From Alteribacillus bidgolensis (GTDB taxonomy: Bacteria > Bacillota > Bacilli > Bacillales > Marinococcaceae), in the NCBI RefSeq assembly GCF_002886255.1, contig NZ_KZ614149.1:3280605-3344604 (forward strand): a stretch of 64,000 nucleotides of DNA, read 5' to 3'. Under the pieces are notes generated by a model. It searched no databases and had not been told where the DNA came from. It saw only the letters and a program-made list of their open reading frames with translations. Positions 42,608-51,861 of this stretch are shown here, in pieces. A program made the position numbers and the translations under genes. Position 1 is the stretch's first letter. Each line of letters begins with the position of its first letter.

Positions 42608-44674
42608 ATGAACCGGATTTTTCGAAATACTGTTTTTTATTTGCTTTTATTCCTTGTCATTATAGGTATCATTAGTTTCCTGAGTAATGATCAAACGGAA
42701 ACGAATGAAATGACAACGAATGAATTTTTATCAAAATTACAAAATAACGAAATAAGTTCCGTAACTTTACAGCCGGAAGGGGAAGTATATCTTGTTGAAG
42801 GCCAGGAGGTTGGAGACGAAGAAGGAGAGGCCTTCCAGACATATTTACCTATTTCCGAAGAAAATACGCAGACCATAATGACCGCTCAAGGTCCTGATGG
42901 AGAAGCTCTTAGTTTAGAAACAGAACCCGCTGAAGAGCCAAGCGCTTGGGTTACTTTCTTTACATCCATCATTCCTTTTGTGATTATTTTCATCTTATTC
43001 TTCTTCTTGCTCAGCCAGGCTCAAGGCGGCGGCAGCCGTGTCATGAACTTTGGCAAAAGCAAAGCCAAGCTGTATCAGGAAGACAAAAAGAAAGCCCGCT
43101 TTAAAGATGTTGCTGGTGCTGAAGAAGAAAAGCAAGAATTAATAGAAGTGGTTGATTTCTTAAAAGACCCTAGAAAATTCGCTAATATAGGTGCCAGGAT
43201 TCCAAAAGGGGTACTCCTCGTAGGACCTCCAGGAACAGGTAAAACCTTAATTGCTAGAGCTGTTGCCGGGGAAGCTGGCGTTCCATTTTTCTCGATCAGC
43301 GGTTCTGATTTTGTGGAAATGTTTGTAGGTGTCGGTGCTTCCCGTGTACGTGATTTATTTGAAAATGCCAAGAAAAATGCACCATGTATCATTTTTATAG
43401 ATGAAATAGATGCAGTCGGGAGACAGCGCGGTGCAGGTCTTGGCGGCGGACATGACGAGAGAGAACAAACATTAAACCAGCTGCTCGTTGAAATGGACGG
43501 TTTCAGCGCTAATGAAGGAATTATCATTATTGCAGCTACTAACCGTTCTGACGTCTTAGACCCAGCGCTTCTTCGTCCAGGTCGTTTCGACCGTCAAATC
43601 ATGGTAGGGCGTCCGGATGTGAAGGGAAGAGAAGAAATCCTTCACGTTCATGCTCGAAATAAACCGATGGCAGACGACGTGGATCTTCAAGCTATTGCTC
43701 AACGAACACCAGGTTTCTCTGGTGCCGATTTAGAGAATTTATTAAATGAAGCGGCACTTGTAGCAGCTAGAGCCGATATGACCAAATTACGTATGACCCA
43801 TGTAGAAGAAGCAATTGACCGTGTGATTGCCGGACCAGCCAAGAAGAGCCGTGTTATCTCAGAAAAAGAGAAAAACATTGTTGCTCATCACGAAGCTGGC
43901 CACACTGTAGTCGGTGTCAAGCTTAAAAACGCTGATATGGTTCATAAAGTTACGATTGTTCCACGCGGACAGGCAGGCGGTTATGCTGTTATGCTTCCAA
44001 AAGAAGACCGCTACTTTATGACTAAACCTGAACTCCTCGATAAGATTGTAGGGCTTTTAGGTGGACGCGTAGCAGAAGAAGTAATGTTTAATGAAGTTAG
44101 TACCGGAGCTCATAATGACTTTCAACGTGCAACAGACATCGCTCGTAAAATGGTTACCGAGTACGGGATGAGTGAGAAACTTGGACCGCTACAATTTGGG
44201 TCAAGTTCAGGCGGACAGGTTTTCTTAGGCCGCGATATACAAAATGAACAAAATTATAGTGATGCGATTGCACATGAAATTGACAAAGAAGTGCAGCGAA
44301 TCATTAAAGAATCCTACGATCAATGTAAGCAAATTCTTACAGAATATAAAGATAGGCTTGAGCTTGTAGCGCAAACTTTATTGGAGTTAGAGACTCTCGA
44401 TGCGCAGCAGATCAAATCATTAGTTGACGACGGAAAGCTTCCTGATGACCACCACTTAAACAAAAGTGATGATGAAGTTGGTGTTTCAAAGGAAAACGGC
44501 CCAAATGATGATGTGAAAGTAAATATCCAGTCTAAGTCTAATACGGAGGAACAACCGGAAACGCCGGAAGACGAAACTTCTAAAAAAGAAACCGACGTGA
44601 CGGAAGGAAAAACGGAACCTGAAAAATTAGGTAATAATAATCCTCCTGCGGATGACGACGATGACCGGAAATAA
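42608..44674 (+). CDS. ftsH: ATP-dependent zinc metalloprotease FtsH
   Basis: Hexameric membrane AAA+ protease; in B. subtilis it degrades Spo0E-type regulators and misassembled membrane proteins. 688 residues, somewhat long because of the tail. Helices at about 7-25 and 117-140, Walker A GPPGTGKT (206-213), Walker B IIFIDEIDAVG, SRH region, zinc motif HEAGH (428-432). After the protease domain comes a tail of roughly 70 residues very rich in Glu, Asp, Asn and Thr, ending in a DDDDD run. Confidence 0.97.
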   Translation: MNRIFRNTVFYLLLFLVIIGIISFLSNDQTETNEMTTNEFLSKLQNNEISSVTLQPEGEVYLVEGQEVGDEEGEAFQTYLPISEENTQTIMTAQGPDGEALSLETEPAEEPSAWVTFFTSIIPFVIIFILFFFLLSQAQGGGSRVMNFGKSKAKLYQEDKKKARFKDVAGAEEEKQELIEVVDFLKDPRKFANIGARIPKGVLLVGPPGTGKTLIARAVAGEAGVPFFSISGSDFVEMFVGVGASRVRDLFENAKKNAPCIIFIDEIDAVGRQRGAGLGGGHDEREQTLNQLLVEMDGFSANEGIIIIAATNRSDVLDPALLRPGRFDRQIMVGRPDVKGREEILHVHARNKPMADDVDLQAIAQRTPGFSGADLENLLNEAALVAARADMTKLRMTHVEEAIDRVIAGPAKKSRVISEKEKNIVAHHEAGHTVVGVKLKNADMVHKVTIVPRGQAGGYAVMLPKEDRYFMTKPELLDKIVGLLGGRVAEEVMFNEVSTGAHNDFQRATDIARKMVTEYGMSEKLGPLQFGSSSGGQVFLGRDIQNEQNYSDAIAHEIDKEVQRIIKESYDQCKQILTEYKDRLELVAQTLLELETLDAQQIKSLVDDGKLPDDHHLNKSDDEVGVSKENGPNDDVKVNIQSKSNTEEQPETPEDETSKKETDVTEGKTEPEKLGNNNPPADDDDDRK

Positions 44675-44687
44675 AAGGCGATGTGAA

Positions 44688-44718
44688 AAGGGATGCCCTG
44701 ATAAGGCATCCCTTTTTC
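44688..44718 (+). terminator. Intrinsic terminator after ftsH
   Basis: Perfect 10-bp stem AAGGGATGCC (44688-44697) / GGCATCCCTT (44705-44714), then TTTC within CCTTTTTC. Confidence 0.92.
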
Positions 44719-44764
44719 AGCTAGATCAAGCTAATTAAGTTATATTTCTAGGTGGGGACAACGT

Positions 44765-45547
44765 ATGATATTAGTTATGGATGTAGGGAATACGAACATA
44801 GTGCTAGGGTTATATAAAAAGAAAAAATTGGTTTCCTATTGGCGTTTATCAACGGATCAGAAAAAGACTGAAGATGAATACGGTTTACAGCTGCTAAATC
44901 TTCTTCACGTTCAAAAGGTGGAAGCACAAGAAGTAGAAGGTGTTATTATCTCCTCCGTTGTACCACATATTATTTATACGTTTGAACAAATGTGCCGAAA
45001 GTATCTTCGTCTTTACCCTATGGTTATTGGGCCTGGCATTAAAACGGGCCTTAATATTCGTTATGACAATCCAAGAGATGTAGGGGCGGATCGAATTGTT
45101 AATGCTGTAGCGGCCATTGAGGAGTATGACGGCCCGTTAATAATAGTAGATTTTGGAACCGCAGCCACGTTTTGTTATATTGACCATCACAATCAATATA
45201 TCGGAGGCGCCATTGCTCCTGGAATGAATGTTGCAGCCGATGCATTATACCAGCAAGCATCTAAACTTCCTCGGATCGAAATTGGGAAACCTGACCATGT
45301 TATTGGGAAAAATACAGTACATGCTATGCAGTCAGGCGTTTACTATGGTTATGCCGGACAAGTAGATGGGATTGTGTCCAGAATGAAAGAAGAAGCTAAA
45401 GGAAATCCCTTTGTTATAGCAACCGGTGGTTTAGCTGAATTAATAAGCAAAGCTGCCAAGACGATTGACCGTGTTGATCCTTACCTAACCTTGAAAGGCT
45501 TGTGTTATATTTATGAGAAAAATAAACCGCATTATAGGAAAGGATGA
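44765..45547 (+). CDS. coaX: Type III pantothenate kinase
   Basis: First step of coenzyme A synthesis. 260 residues, ASKHA fold: phosphate loop MDVGNTNIVLGLY (5-17), IVDFGTAATFCYID (about 127-140), GGAIAPGMNVAADALY and IATGGLAELI. ATG 44765 behind AGGTGGGGAC. Same position as B. subtilis yacB. Confidence 0.95.
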   Translation: MILVMDVGNTNIVLGLYKKKKLVSYWRLSTDQKKTEDEYGLQLLNLLHVQKVEAQEVEGVIISSVVPHIIYTFEQMCRKYLRLYPMVIGPGIKTGLNIRYDNPRDVGADRIVNAVAAIEEYDGPLIIVDFGTAATFCYIDHHNQYIGGAIAPGMNVAADALYQQASKLPRIEIGKPDHVIGKNTVHAMQSGVYYGYAGQVDGIVSRMKEEAKGNPFVIATGGLAELISKAAKTIDRVDPYLTLKGLCYIYEKNKPHYRKG

Positions 45548-45554
45548 TTAAAAA

Positions 45555-46451
45555 GTGGAAGATTATCTAATAAAAGCAACAGCTTATGAAGGAAAAATAC
45601 GGGCTTATGCTGTACGAACAACTTACATGATTAACGAAGCGGTGCGCCGCCATCAAGCCTGGCCGACAGCCTCCGCTGCTTTAGGACGTGCAATGACTGC
45701 GGGGTCAATGATGGGTGCGATGCTAAAAGGTGAGGACAAGTTAACTATTAAAATTGAAGGCAGAGGACCAATGGGACCAATTATCGTAGATAGTACGTCC
45801 AGCGGTGAGACACGAGGCTACGCTCATAACATGCAAGTGCATTTTGATTTGAATCAACAAGGTAAATTGGATGTGGCTCGTGCTGTAGGTACTGATGGAA
45901 CTTTATCGGTAGTGAAGGACCTTGGAATGAGAGAACACTTTACCGGAAGCGTACCTATTGTGTCGGGAGAATTGGGGGAAGATTTCACCTATTATTTTGT
46001 TTCATCAGAACAGATTCCTTCTTCAGTAGGACTGGGGGTACTCGTAAACCCTGACAATTCGATACTAGCAGCTGGCGGATTCATTATTCAACTGCTGCCA
46101 GGGGCTAATGATGAACTGATCGATAAACTTGAAAATCAAATTAATAATATGCCGCCTGTTTCAAAATTAATAGAAAAAGGGAAAAGTCCGGAAGAAATGC
46201 TTCATGTTATTTTTGGGGATGATGTAAATATATTGGATCGGCATCCTGTCTCGTTTTCCTGCCAGTGCTCTAAAGAACGTGTAGCTAATGCTTTGATTTC
46301 TCTTGGGAGCGAAGAATTACAAGACATGATTGACAAAGACGGCGGAGCTGAAACACAGTGTCACTTTTGCAATGAAAAATATCATTTTTCCGCTGAAGAT
46401 TTAAAGGAACTTCACCAACAAGCATGGAATATAGAAAATAAAGTGCAATAA
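45555..46451 (+). CDS. hslO: Redox-regulated holdase chaperone Hsp33
   Basis: Cytoplasmic chaperone activated by oxidation and unfolding. 298 residues. The C-terminal redox switch is complete: C236-x-C238 (SFSCQCSKERV) and C269-x2-C272 (TQCHFCNEKY), the zinc tetrad. GTG start, eight bases after the coaX stop, so one operon. In B. subtilis a PrsA-like gene (yacD) follows; here cysK follows directly. Confidence 0.95.
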   Translation: MEDYLIKATAYEGKIRAYAVRTTYMINEAVRRHQAWPTASAALGRAMTAGSMMGAMLKGEDKLTIKIEGRGPMGPIIVDSTSSGETRGYAHNMQVHFDLNQQGKLDVARAVGTDGTLSVVKDLGMREHFTGSVPIVSGELGEDFTYYFVSSEQIPSSVGLGVLVNPDNSILAAGGFIIQLLPGANDELIDKLENQINNMPPVSKLIEKGKSPEEMLHVIFGDDVNILDRHPVSFSCQCSKERVANALISLGSEELQDMIDKDGGAETQCHFCNEKYHFSAEDLKELHQQAWNIENKVQ

Positions 46452-46463
46452 CTTCTCGATTGA

Positions 46464-46495
46464 TTGACACCTTTATGAAAGGCTGGTACTATAAT
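46464..46495 (+). promoter_or_regulatory. Sigma-A promoter of cysK
   Basis: TTGACA (46464-46469) with TACTAT (46488-46493, 18-bp spacer) or the overlapping TATAAT (46490-46495, 20 bp). Confidence 0.65.
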
Positions 46496-46545
46496 AACAA
46501 TAAATCCAATAAAAATACTTGGTATTAACGAGGGGGATCTGATCC

Positions 46546-47472
46546 ATGAAAGTGGCAAATAACATTACAGAACTAATAGGAAATACACCACTGGTAAAAT
46601 TGAACCGCTTGACAGGTGAAAATGACGCTGATGTATACTTAAAGCTTGAATTTATGAATCCTGGCAGCAGTGTAAAAGATCGTATTGCTCTTGCGATGAT
46701 TGAAGCGGCGGAACGAGATGGAAAGCTTAAGCCTGGAGACACAATAATTGAACCTACAAGTGGAAACACTGGTATTGGTCTTGCAATGGTTGCAGCAGCA
46801 AAAGGATACCGTGCTATTCTTGTAATGCCTGATACAATGAGTATGGAACGCCGTAACCTTCTTCGAGCGTATGGAGCGGAATTGATACTTACTCCAGGGC
46901 CAGACGGTATGGGAGGAGCTATCAGCAAAGCGAACGCATTAGCCAAAGAAAACGGCTATTTCGTCCCGCAGCAGTTTGAAAATGAAGCAAATCCTGAAAT
47001 TCATCGTGAAACGACGGGAAGAGAATTATTGGAGCAAGTTGACGGCCAGATCGATGCATTTGTATCTGGCATTGGTACGGGCGGTACGATTACCGGAGCT
47101 GGTAAGCTGCTTAAAGAAAACTTCCCAAATCTCAAAATTATTGCTATCGAGCCGGCAGATTCTCCTGTATTAAGCGGAGGAAATAAAGGGCCGCATAAAA
47201 TCCAAGGAATTGGTGCAGGGTTTGTTCCCGAGATTTTAGATACGGATATTTATGATGAAGTAGTAACAGCAACAACAGAGCAATCTTTTGAATATGCAAG
47301 ACGAGCAGCGAAAGAAGAGGGAATTCTCGGTGGAATTTCTTCAGGCGCAGCAATTTATGCTGCTCTGGAAGAAGCTAAAAAACTTGGTAAAGGCAAGAAA
47401 GTAGTAGCGGTTATTCCAAGTAATGGAGAACGTTACCTAAGTACCCCTCTATATCAATTTGAAGAAGAATAA
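46546..47472 (+). CDS. cysK: Cysteine synthase A (O-acetylserine sulfhydrylase)
   Basis: PLP enzyme making cysteine from O-acetylserine and sulfide. 308 residues. Schiff-base K44 in GSSVKDRIAL, substrate loop EPTSGNTGIGL (TSGNTG at 72-77), PLP phosphate loop SGIGTGGTITGAGK, and GGISSGAAI near the end. Monocistronic: own promoter and terminator. Confidence 0.96.
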   Translation: MKVANNITELIGNTPLVKLNRLTGENDADVYLKLEFMNPGSSVKDRIALAMIEAAERDGKLKPGDTIIEPTSGNTGIGLAMVAAAKGYRAILVMPDTMSMERRNLLRAYGAELILTPGPDGMGGAISKANALAKENGYFVPQQFENEANPEIHRETTGRELLEQVDGQIDAFVSGIGTGGTITGAGKLLKENFPNLKIIAIEPADSPVLSGGNKGPHKIQGIGAGFVPEILDTDIYDEVVTATTEQSFEYARRAAKEEGILGGISSGAAIYAALEEAKKLGKGKKVVAVIPSNGERYLSTPLYQFEEE

Positions 47473-47488
47473 TTAAAATGAGTAAAAG

Positions 47489-47518
47489 GCAGAGCTTTTA
47501 ATGGAGCTCTGCTTTTTT
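47489..47518 (+). terminator. Intrinsic terminator after cysK
   Basis: Perfect 8-bp stem GCAGAGCT (47489-47496) / AGCTCTGC (47505-47512), then TTTTTT. Confidence 0.92.
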
Positions 47519-47547
47519 AATTAGAGGATTTTAATAAACAGTACGAA

Positions 47548-47622
47548 CAAAACTACGACATTGAACATAAGGCCTCGGTGACAAGCCGAGTTTTTTTAGA
47601 AAGCAGCCTAGTTTTTCTAATG
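47548..47622 (+). repeat. Terminator-linked repeat, two right halves
   Basis: CAAAACTACGACATTGAACA, then hairpin CTCGGT-GACAA-GCCGAG with TTTTTTT, then AGAAAGCAGCCTAGTTTTTC and TAATG, a second right end. The left half is missing or decayed. It lies about 30 bp after the cysK terminator and ends 64 bp before pabB. Confidence 0.75.
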
Positions 47623-47685
47623 ATAAAATGTCTGTTTCGTGATAGGATAAGATCAATTGGAATGTTAATTGCAGGAGGGGAAGTC

Positions 47686-49194
47686 ATGACTGAAGATCTG
47701 GCTCCATTACCGGATCATTCAAAATCTTATAAGGTAATGGTGTCTTCATTTAAATATCCAGAGAAAGAATTCTTCTCATCCTATCAAGCGCTAAGTGTGG
47801 ACAAAAAGCAGCATATATTGTTAGAAAGTGGACAAAGAGGAAGATACAGCATTGCAGGTCTTGTCCCATTTGCGGTGATGAAAGGGAAAAATAACAACCT
47901 TTTGATTGAAACCCGTGAAGGGAACATTCGAAAAAGTGGAGAGCCTTTAGAAGAAATGAAAAAATGGCTGAGGCCTTATAAAACAGAATCAAACCCAAAC
48001 CTCCCAGATTTTCAAGGGGGGATATTAGGCTTTGTCAGCTATGATTATATTCGTTATGTGGAAGAACTGCCGTTAGATACAAGTGATGATCTCAGCACAG
48101 ATGACTTGTATTTTTTAGCTTTTCAACAGGTATTTATATATGACCATCATAATAAAAAGTTATGGATTATTGTCCATTATGCAAAGGGAGAAGAGGCTAA
48201 AGCAAAAGCTGACATCGAGCGGTTAAAAGCTTTGTGGCAGTACCCTCCATATTTTTCTTGGGGACGTTATTTAGAGCAGTATGACTTCTTAAGCTCTGCT
48301 AATAGGACTAGATGCCTCGATTCATCTTTTTCGGAACGAACGTTTGCACAGGCAGTAAAGAAAGTTCAAGAATATATACGTTCCGGTGATGTATTTCAAG
48401 TAAACTTGTCAGTTAGACAGGCTAAAAAATTGTTAACCCCTCCGTTTCATATTTATGAAAAACTAAGGGAATTAAATCCTTCACCTTACATGGGGTATAT
48501 GCATACGCCTGATTTTCAGCTTGTCAGCGGTTCACCGGAACTTCTCGTTAAAAAAAGAGGTGACGAAGCATCTACAAGACCAATTGCTGGCACCAGACCG
48601 CGCGGGGAGACAGCAGAACAAGATGAAGGTTACGAACAAGAGTTAATAGCAACAGAAAAAGAACGGGCAGAGCATGTAATGTTAGTGGATCTTGAAAGAA
48701 ATGACCTTGGCAAAGTATGTAAGTACGGTACTGTGTCCGTAGATGAACTAATGGTAATTGAACGTTATTCCCATGTCATGCATATTGTTTCCAATGTAAA
48801 AGGAAAACTTGCCGATGATGTAGATGAATATGATATGATAAAAGCAGCGTTTCCAGGAGGCACAATTACTGGTGCTCCGAAAATTCGGACCATGGAAATC
48901 ATTGAAGAGTTAGAACGTGTCAGGCGCGGCGTCTATACAGGCTCCATTGGCTGGATTGGTTTTAATGGAGACATGGAATTAAATATTGCCATCCGCACTA
49001 TGATTGCTAAAGACGGTATGGCATACGTACAGGCAGGTGCTGGCATTGTTATTGATTCGAGTCCAGAAGCAGAGTACCAGGAATCGTTAAAAAAAGCGAG
49101 AGCACTATGGAAAGCGCAAGAGATTAGTGAAGAAGAGATGGCTGTAAAGCAGAGCCGAGCAGAGGAGGAAAAAGTATATGATTTTAATGATTGA
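47686..49194 (+). CDS. pabB: Aminodeoxychorismate synthase component I
   Basis: Converts chorismate and ammonia to 4-amino-4-deoxychorismate for folate. 502 residues, chorismate-binding fold: N-terminal lipocalin-like domain, then SGDVFQVNLSVRQ, STRPIAGTRPRGE, LVDLERNDLGKVC and AAFPGGTITGAPKIR. ATG 47686 lies five bases after AGGAGGGG; in-frame ATGs upstream run through the repeat and are not used. First gene of the folate operon. Confidence 0.94.
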   Translation: MTEDLAPLPDHSKSYKVMVSSFKYPEKEFFSSYQALSVDKKQHILLESGQRGRYSIAGLVPFAVMKGKNNNLLIETREGNIRKSGEPLEEMKKWLRPYKTESNPNLPDFQGGILGFVSYDYIRYVEELPLDTSDDLSTDDLYFLAFQQVFIYDHHNKKLWIIVHYAKGEEAKAKADIERLKALWQYPPYFSWGRYLEQYDFLSSANRTRCLDSSFSERTFAQAVKKVQEYIRSGDVFQVNLSVRQAKKLLTPPFHIYEKLRELNPSPYMGYMHTPDFQLVSGSPELLVKKRGDEASTRPIAGTRPRGETAEQDEGYEQELIATEKERAEHVMLVDLERNDLGKVCKYGTVSVDELMVIERYSHVMHIVSNVKGKLADDVDEYDMIKAAFPGGTITGAPKIRTMEIIEELERVRRGVYTGSIGWIGFNGDMELNIAIRTMIAKDGMAYVQAGAGIVIDSSPEAEYQESLKKARALWKAQEISEEEMAVKQSRAEEEKVYDFND

Positions 49195-49762
49195 TAATTA
49201 CGACTCGTTTACCTACAATCTTGTTCAATATCTCGGAGAAATGGGTGAAGAGCTTGTTGTCCGAAGAAATGACAAGATAACAATTGAAGAAATAGAAGAA
49301 CTGTCTCCAGATTTTCTCATGGTGTCACCGGGGCCTTGCAGTCCAGATGAAGCCGGCATCAGTATGGAAGCCATCAAGTACTTTGCTGGTAAAATTCCGG
49401 TATTTGGTGTATGCCTGGGCCATCAATCAATCGCTCAGGTATTTGGAGGAAAAGTTATTCGTTCGGACCGGCTGATGCACGGTAAAACGTCTGAAGTGCG
49501 CCATAACGAACAATCTGTTTATAAAGGACTGCCTAATCCATTTACAGCAACCCGTTATCATTCATTAATAGTAGAAAAACAATCCCTTCCTGAATGTTTT
49601 GAAATTACATCATGGACAGATGAAGGAGAAATAATGGGGATACGTCATCGGTCTCTTCCGGTAGAGGGAGTTCAATTTCATCCTGAGTCTATTATGACAG
49701 GAGAAGGGAAAAAACTACTTCGGAATTTTGTAGAAGCACACCGGGAGCAGCAAGGAGTTTAA
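49178..49762 (+). CDS. pabA: Aminodeoxychorismate/anthranilate synthase glutamine amidotransferase
   Basis: Class I glutaminase subunit, 194 residues, supplying ammonia to PabB and, in Bacillus, also to anthranilate synthase TrpE. Nucleophile C79 in FGVCLGHQSI, His/Glu in VQFHPESIMTGEG. MILMIDNYDSFTYNLVQYLG start. Overlaps pabB by 17 bases. Confidence 0.95.
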   Translation: MILMIDNYDSFTYNLVQYLGEMGEELVVRRNDKITIEEIEELSPDFLMVSPGPCSPDEAGISMEAIKYFAGKIPVFGVCLGHQSIAQVFGGKVIRSDRLMHGKTSEVRHNEQSVYKGLPNPFTATRYHSLIVEKQSLPECFEITSWTDEGEIMGIRHRSLPVEGVQFHPESIMTGEGKKLLRNFVEAHREQQGV

Positions 49763-49765
49763 TAA

Positions 49766-50671
49766 ATGTATATTTATATAAACGGGGAAATAAAAGAGGC
49801 GGGCGATGCTCGTCTTTCTGTTTTTGAACACGGCTTTATGTATGGTCTTGGCTTGTTTGAAACATTTAGAATATATAATGGCCACCCATTCTTACTGGAC
49901 GACCACTTCCGAAGAATGGAAAAAGGTCTTTCGTTAATGAATATAGAGTGGAAATATAAACGTAAGGAAGTCATTCAGCAGTTAAATGATCTGCTAGAAG
50001 CAAATCAGTGGAAAAATGCGTATGTTCGTTATAATATTTCTGCAGGAACAGGAGAGCTTGGATTGACAACAAAGCCCTATCAATCGCCTGCTATTATTAT
50101 TTATATGAAGCCCCTTCCAGAGGCTGGAGAAAGTCGATTTTCTGAGAAACAGGGGCAGTTGTTAACGGTGAGAAGAAATTCACCGGAAGCCTCTATGCGT
50201 TTAAAGTCCCATCATTACTTTAACAGTATTTTGGGTAAAAGAGAGGCAGGCGATGATTTCTCCATTGAAGGTCTTTTCGTGAATGAACAAGGAGACCTCG
50301 CGGAAGGAGTCGTTTCTAACCTTTTTTGGGTAAAGGGTACCACAATATATACCCCATCCGTTCAGACAGGAATCTTAAACGGCGTTACCCGAACCTTTGT
50401 GATTAAACTAGCAAGAAAACACTCTTATTATATACGAGAAGGCCGGTTTAAACCTGCTATGCTTTTTGATGCAGATGAAGCATTTATAACGAATTCAATT
50501 CAAGAGGTTATACGTCTTAAAGGTGTCGATCGGTACACCTTTAATAACCGTAAAAAAAACAATGGTCATTCTACAGTGGATTTTTTGCATAACGAGTATA
50601 CTAAATACCGTCAACAATTATGGAATTCAGAAGAGATTTTTGTTGAGGAAAGGAAGAAGGAAAATGAGTAG
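49766..50671 (+). CDS. pabC: 4-amino-4-deoxychorismate lyase
   Basis: Fold-type IV PLP enzyme releasing pyruvate to give p-aminobenzoate. 301 residues. FEHGFMYGLGLFETFRIYNG opening, the PLP lysine in RLKSHHYFNSILGKREA, and EGVVSNLFWVKG. Three bases after pabA; last eight bases overlap folP. Confidence 0.93.
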   Translation: MYIYINGEIKEAGDARLSVFEHGFMYGLGLFETFRIYNGHPFLLDDHFRRMEKGLSLMNIEWKYKRKEVIQQLNDLLEANQWKNAYVRYNISAGTGELGLTTKPYQSPAIIIYMKPLPEAGESRFSEKQGQLLTVRRNSPEASMRLKSHHYFNSILGKREAGDDFSIEGLFVNEQGDLAEGVVSNLFWVKGTTIYTPSVQTGILNGVTRTFVIKLARKHSYYIREGRFKPAMLFDADEAFITNSIQEVIRLKGVDRYTFNNRKKNNGHSTVDFLHNEYTKYRQQLWNSEEIFVEERKKENE

Positions 50672-51506
50672 TACTGCTATTACTTGGGGGCCTTGGACGT
50701 TGGATTTTTCTAAAAAAACATACGTGATGGGGATTTTAAATGTTACACCGGACTCTTTTTCTGACGGAGGACGATTTGATAATGTAACAAAAGCTGCAGA
50801 AAGAGCACATGAAATGATTGAACAAGGTGCTGATATTATTGATATTGGCGGTGAGTCGACCAGGCCAGGGCATGTCAAAGTGGAAGGCGAAGAAGAAAGA
50901 AGACGAGTTCTCCCGATAATAGAAGCTATTGCAAAGACAGTAAATGTCCCCATTTCCATTGATACGTATAAAGCAGAAACAGCAAGACAAGCTATCGAAG
51001 CAGGTGCTTCTATCATTAATGACGTCTGGGGTGCGAAAGCAGATCCGGAAATGGCTGATGTAGCAGCAGAGTATGATGTTCCGATTGTTATCATGCATAA
51101 CCGGGAAGATTTAGGTTATCAAGATTTGATGCCAGATATTTTATCGGATATGAAGGAAAGTATTACGATATGTCAAAATGCCGGAGTAAAAGATAACCGC
51201 ATTATTTTGGATCCAGGTATCGGTTTTGCCAAATCGTATGAACAAAACCTTGAAGTTATGAGAAGGCTTGAAGAATTTACATCGCTTGGGTATCCTGTAT
51301 TATTAGGTACGTCAAGAAAATCTATTATTGCGCAAACCCTCAACCTTCCGGCCAATGACAGGATAGAAGGAACAGGTGCAACTGTGAGTCTAGGTATTGA
51401 AAGAGGGTGTGATATTGTAAGAGTCCATGATGTGCTTGAAATGAGCAGGACGGTAAAAATGATGGATGCCATGCTAGGTAAAGGTAAGGTGAAAACAATT
51501 GGATAA
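50664..51506 (+). CDS. folP: Dihydropteroate synthase
   Basis: Joins p-aminobenzoate to 6-hydroxymethyl-dihydropterin diphosphate; sulfonamide target (sul). 280 residues, TIM barrel: MGILNVTPDSFSDGGRFDN, DIGGESTRPGHV, INDVWGAKADPEM and GTSRKSIIAQTL. ATG 50664 behind GGAAGAAGGA. The longer upstream frame overlaps pabC and is not used. Confidence 0.95.
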   Translation: MSSTAITWGPWTLDFSKKTYVMGILNVTPDSFSDGGRFDNVTKAAERAHEMIEQGADIIDIGGESTRPGHVKVEGEEERRRVLPIIEAIAKTVNVPISIDTYKAETARQAIEAGASIINDVWGAKADPEMADVAAEYDVPIVIMHNREDLGYQDLMPDILSDMKESITICQNAGVKDNRIILDPGIGFAKSYEQNLEVMRRLEEFTSLGYPVLLGTSRKSIIAQTLNLPANDRIEGTGATVSLGIERGCDIVRVHDVLEMSRTVKMMDAMLGKGKVKTIG

Positions 51507-51861
51507 AATTTATCTAAAAGGCATGGAATTTTATGCTTATCATGGTGTGTTTCCTGAAGAAAATAAGCTAGGCCAACGTTTTCAAGTAGACCTTATCATG
51601 GAAGCGGATTTATCGGAAGCGGCTGCACAAGATGATCTTAAAAAAAGTGTCAACTATGCGGAGGCCCATCAAGCAGTGAAAGAAATAGTAGAAGGACAAA
51701 CCTATGATTTAGTCGAATCAGTAGCTGAGTCCATTTCTGCTAATATTTTAAAACAATTTCCTATCGTATCAGAAGTTACAGTCAAAGTAATCAAACCAGA
51801 CCCTCCCATACCTGGACATTACGAGTACGTAGCGATTGAAATAACGAGGAAAAGAACATGA
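51499..51861 (+). CDS. folB: Dihydroneopterin aldolase
   Basis: 120 residues, T-fold octamer; splits dihydroneopterin to hydroxymethyl-dihydropterin and glycolaldehyde. MEFYAYHGVFPEENKLGQRF gives the substrate Tyr/His/Glu region; KPDPPIPGHYEYVAIEI carries the active lysine. TTG start at 51499 overlaps folP by eight bases. Confidence 0.95.
   Translation: MDKIYLKGMEFYAYHGVFPEENKLGQRFQVDLIMEADLSEAAAQDDLKKSVNYAEAHQAVKEIVEGQTYDLVESVAESISANILKQFPIVSEVTVKVIKPDPPIPGHYEYVAIEITRKRT

Noticed and set aside
46496..46545. Possible CymR box upstream of cysK
   Set aside because: TTGGTATT resembles the right half of the CymR motif, but the left half is out of register; not convincing.
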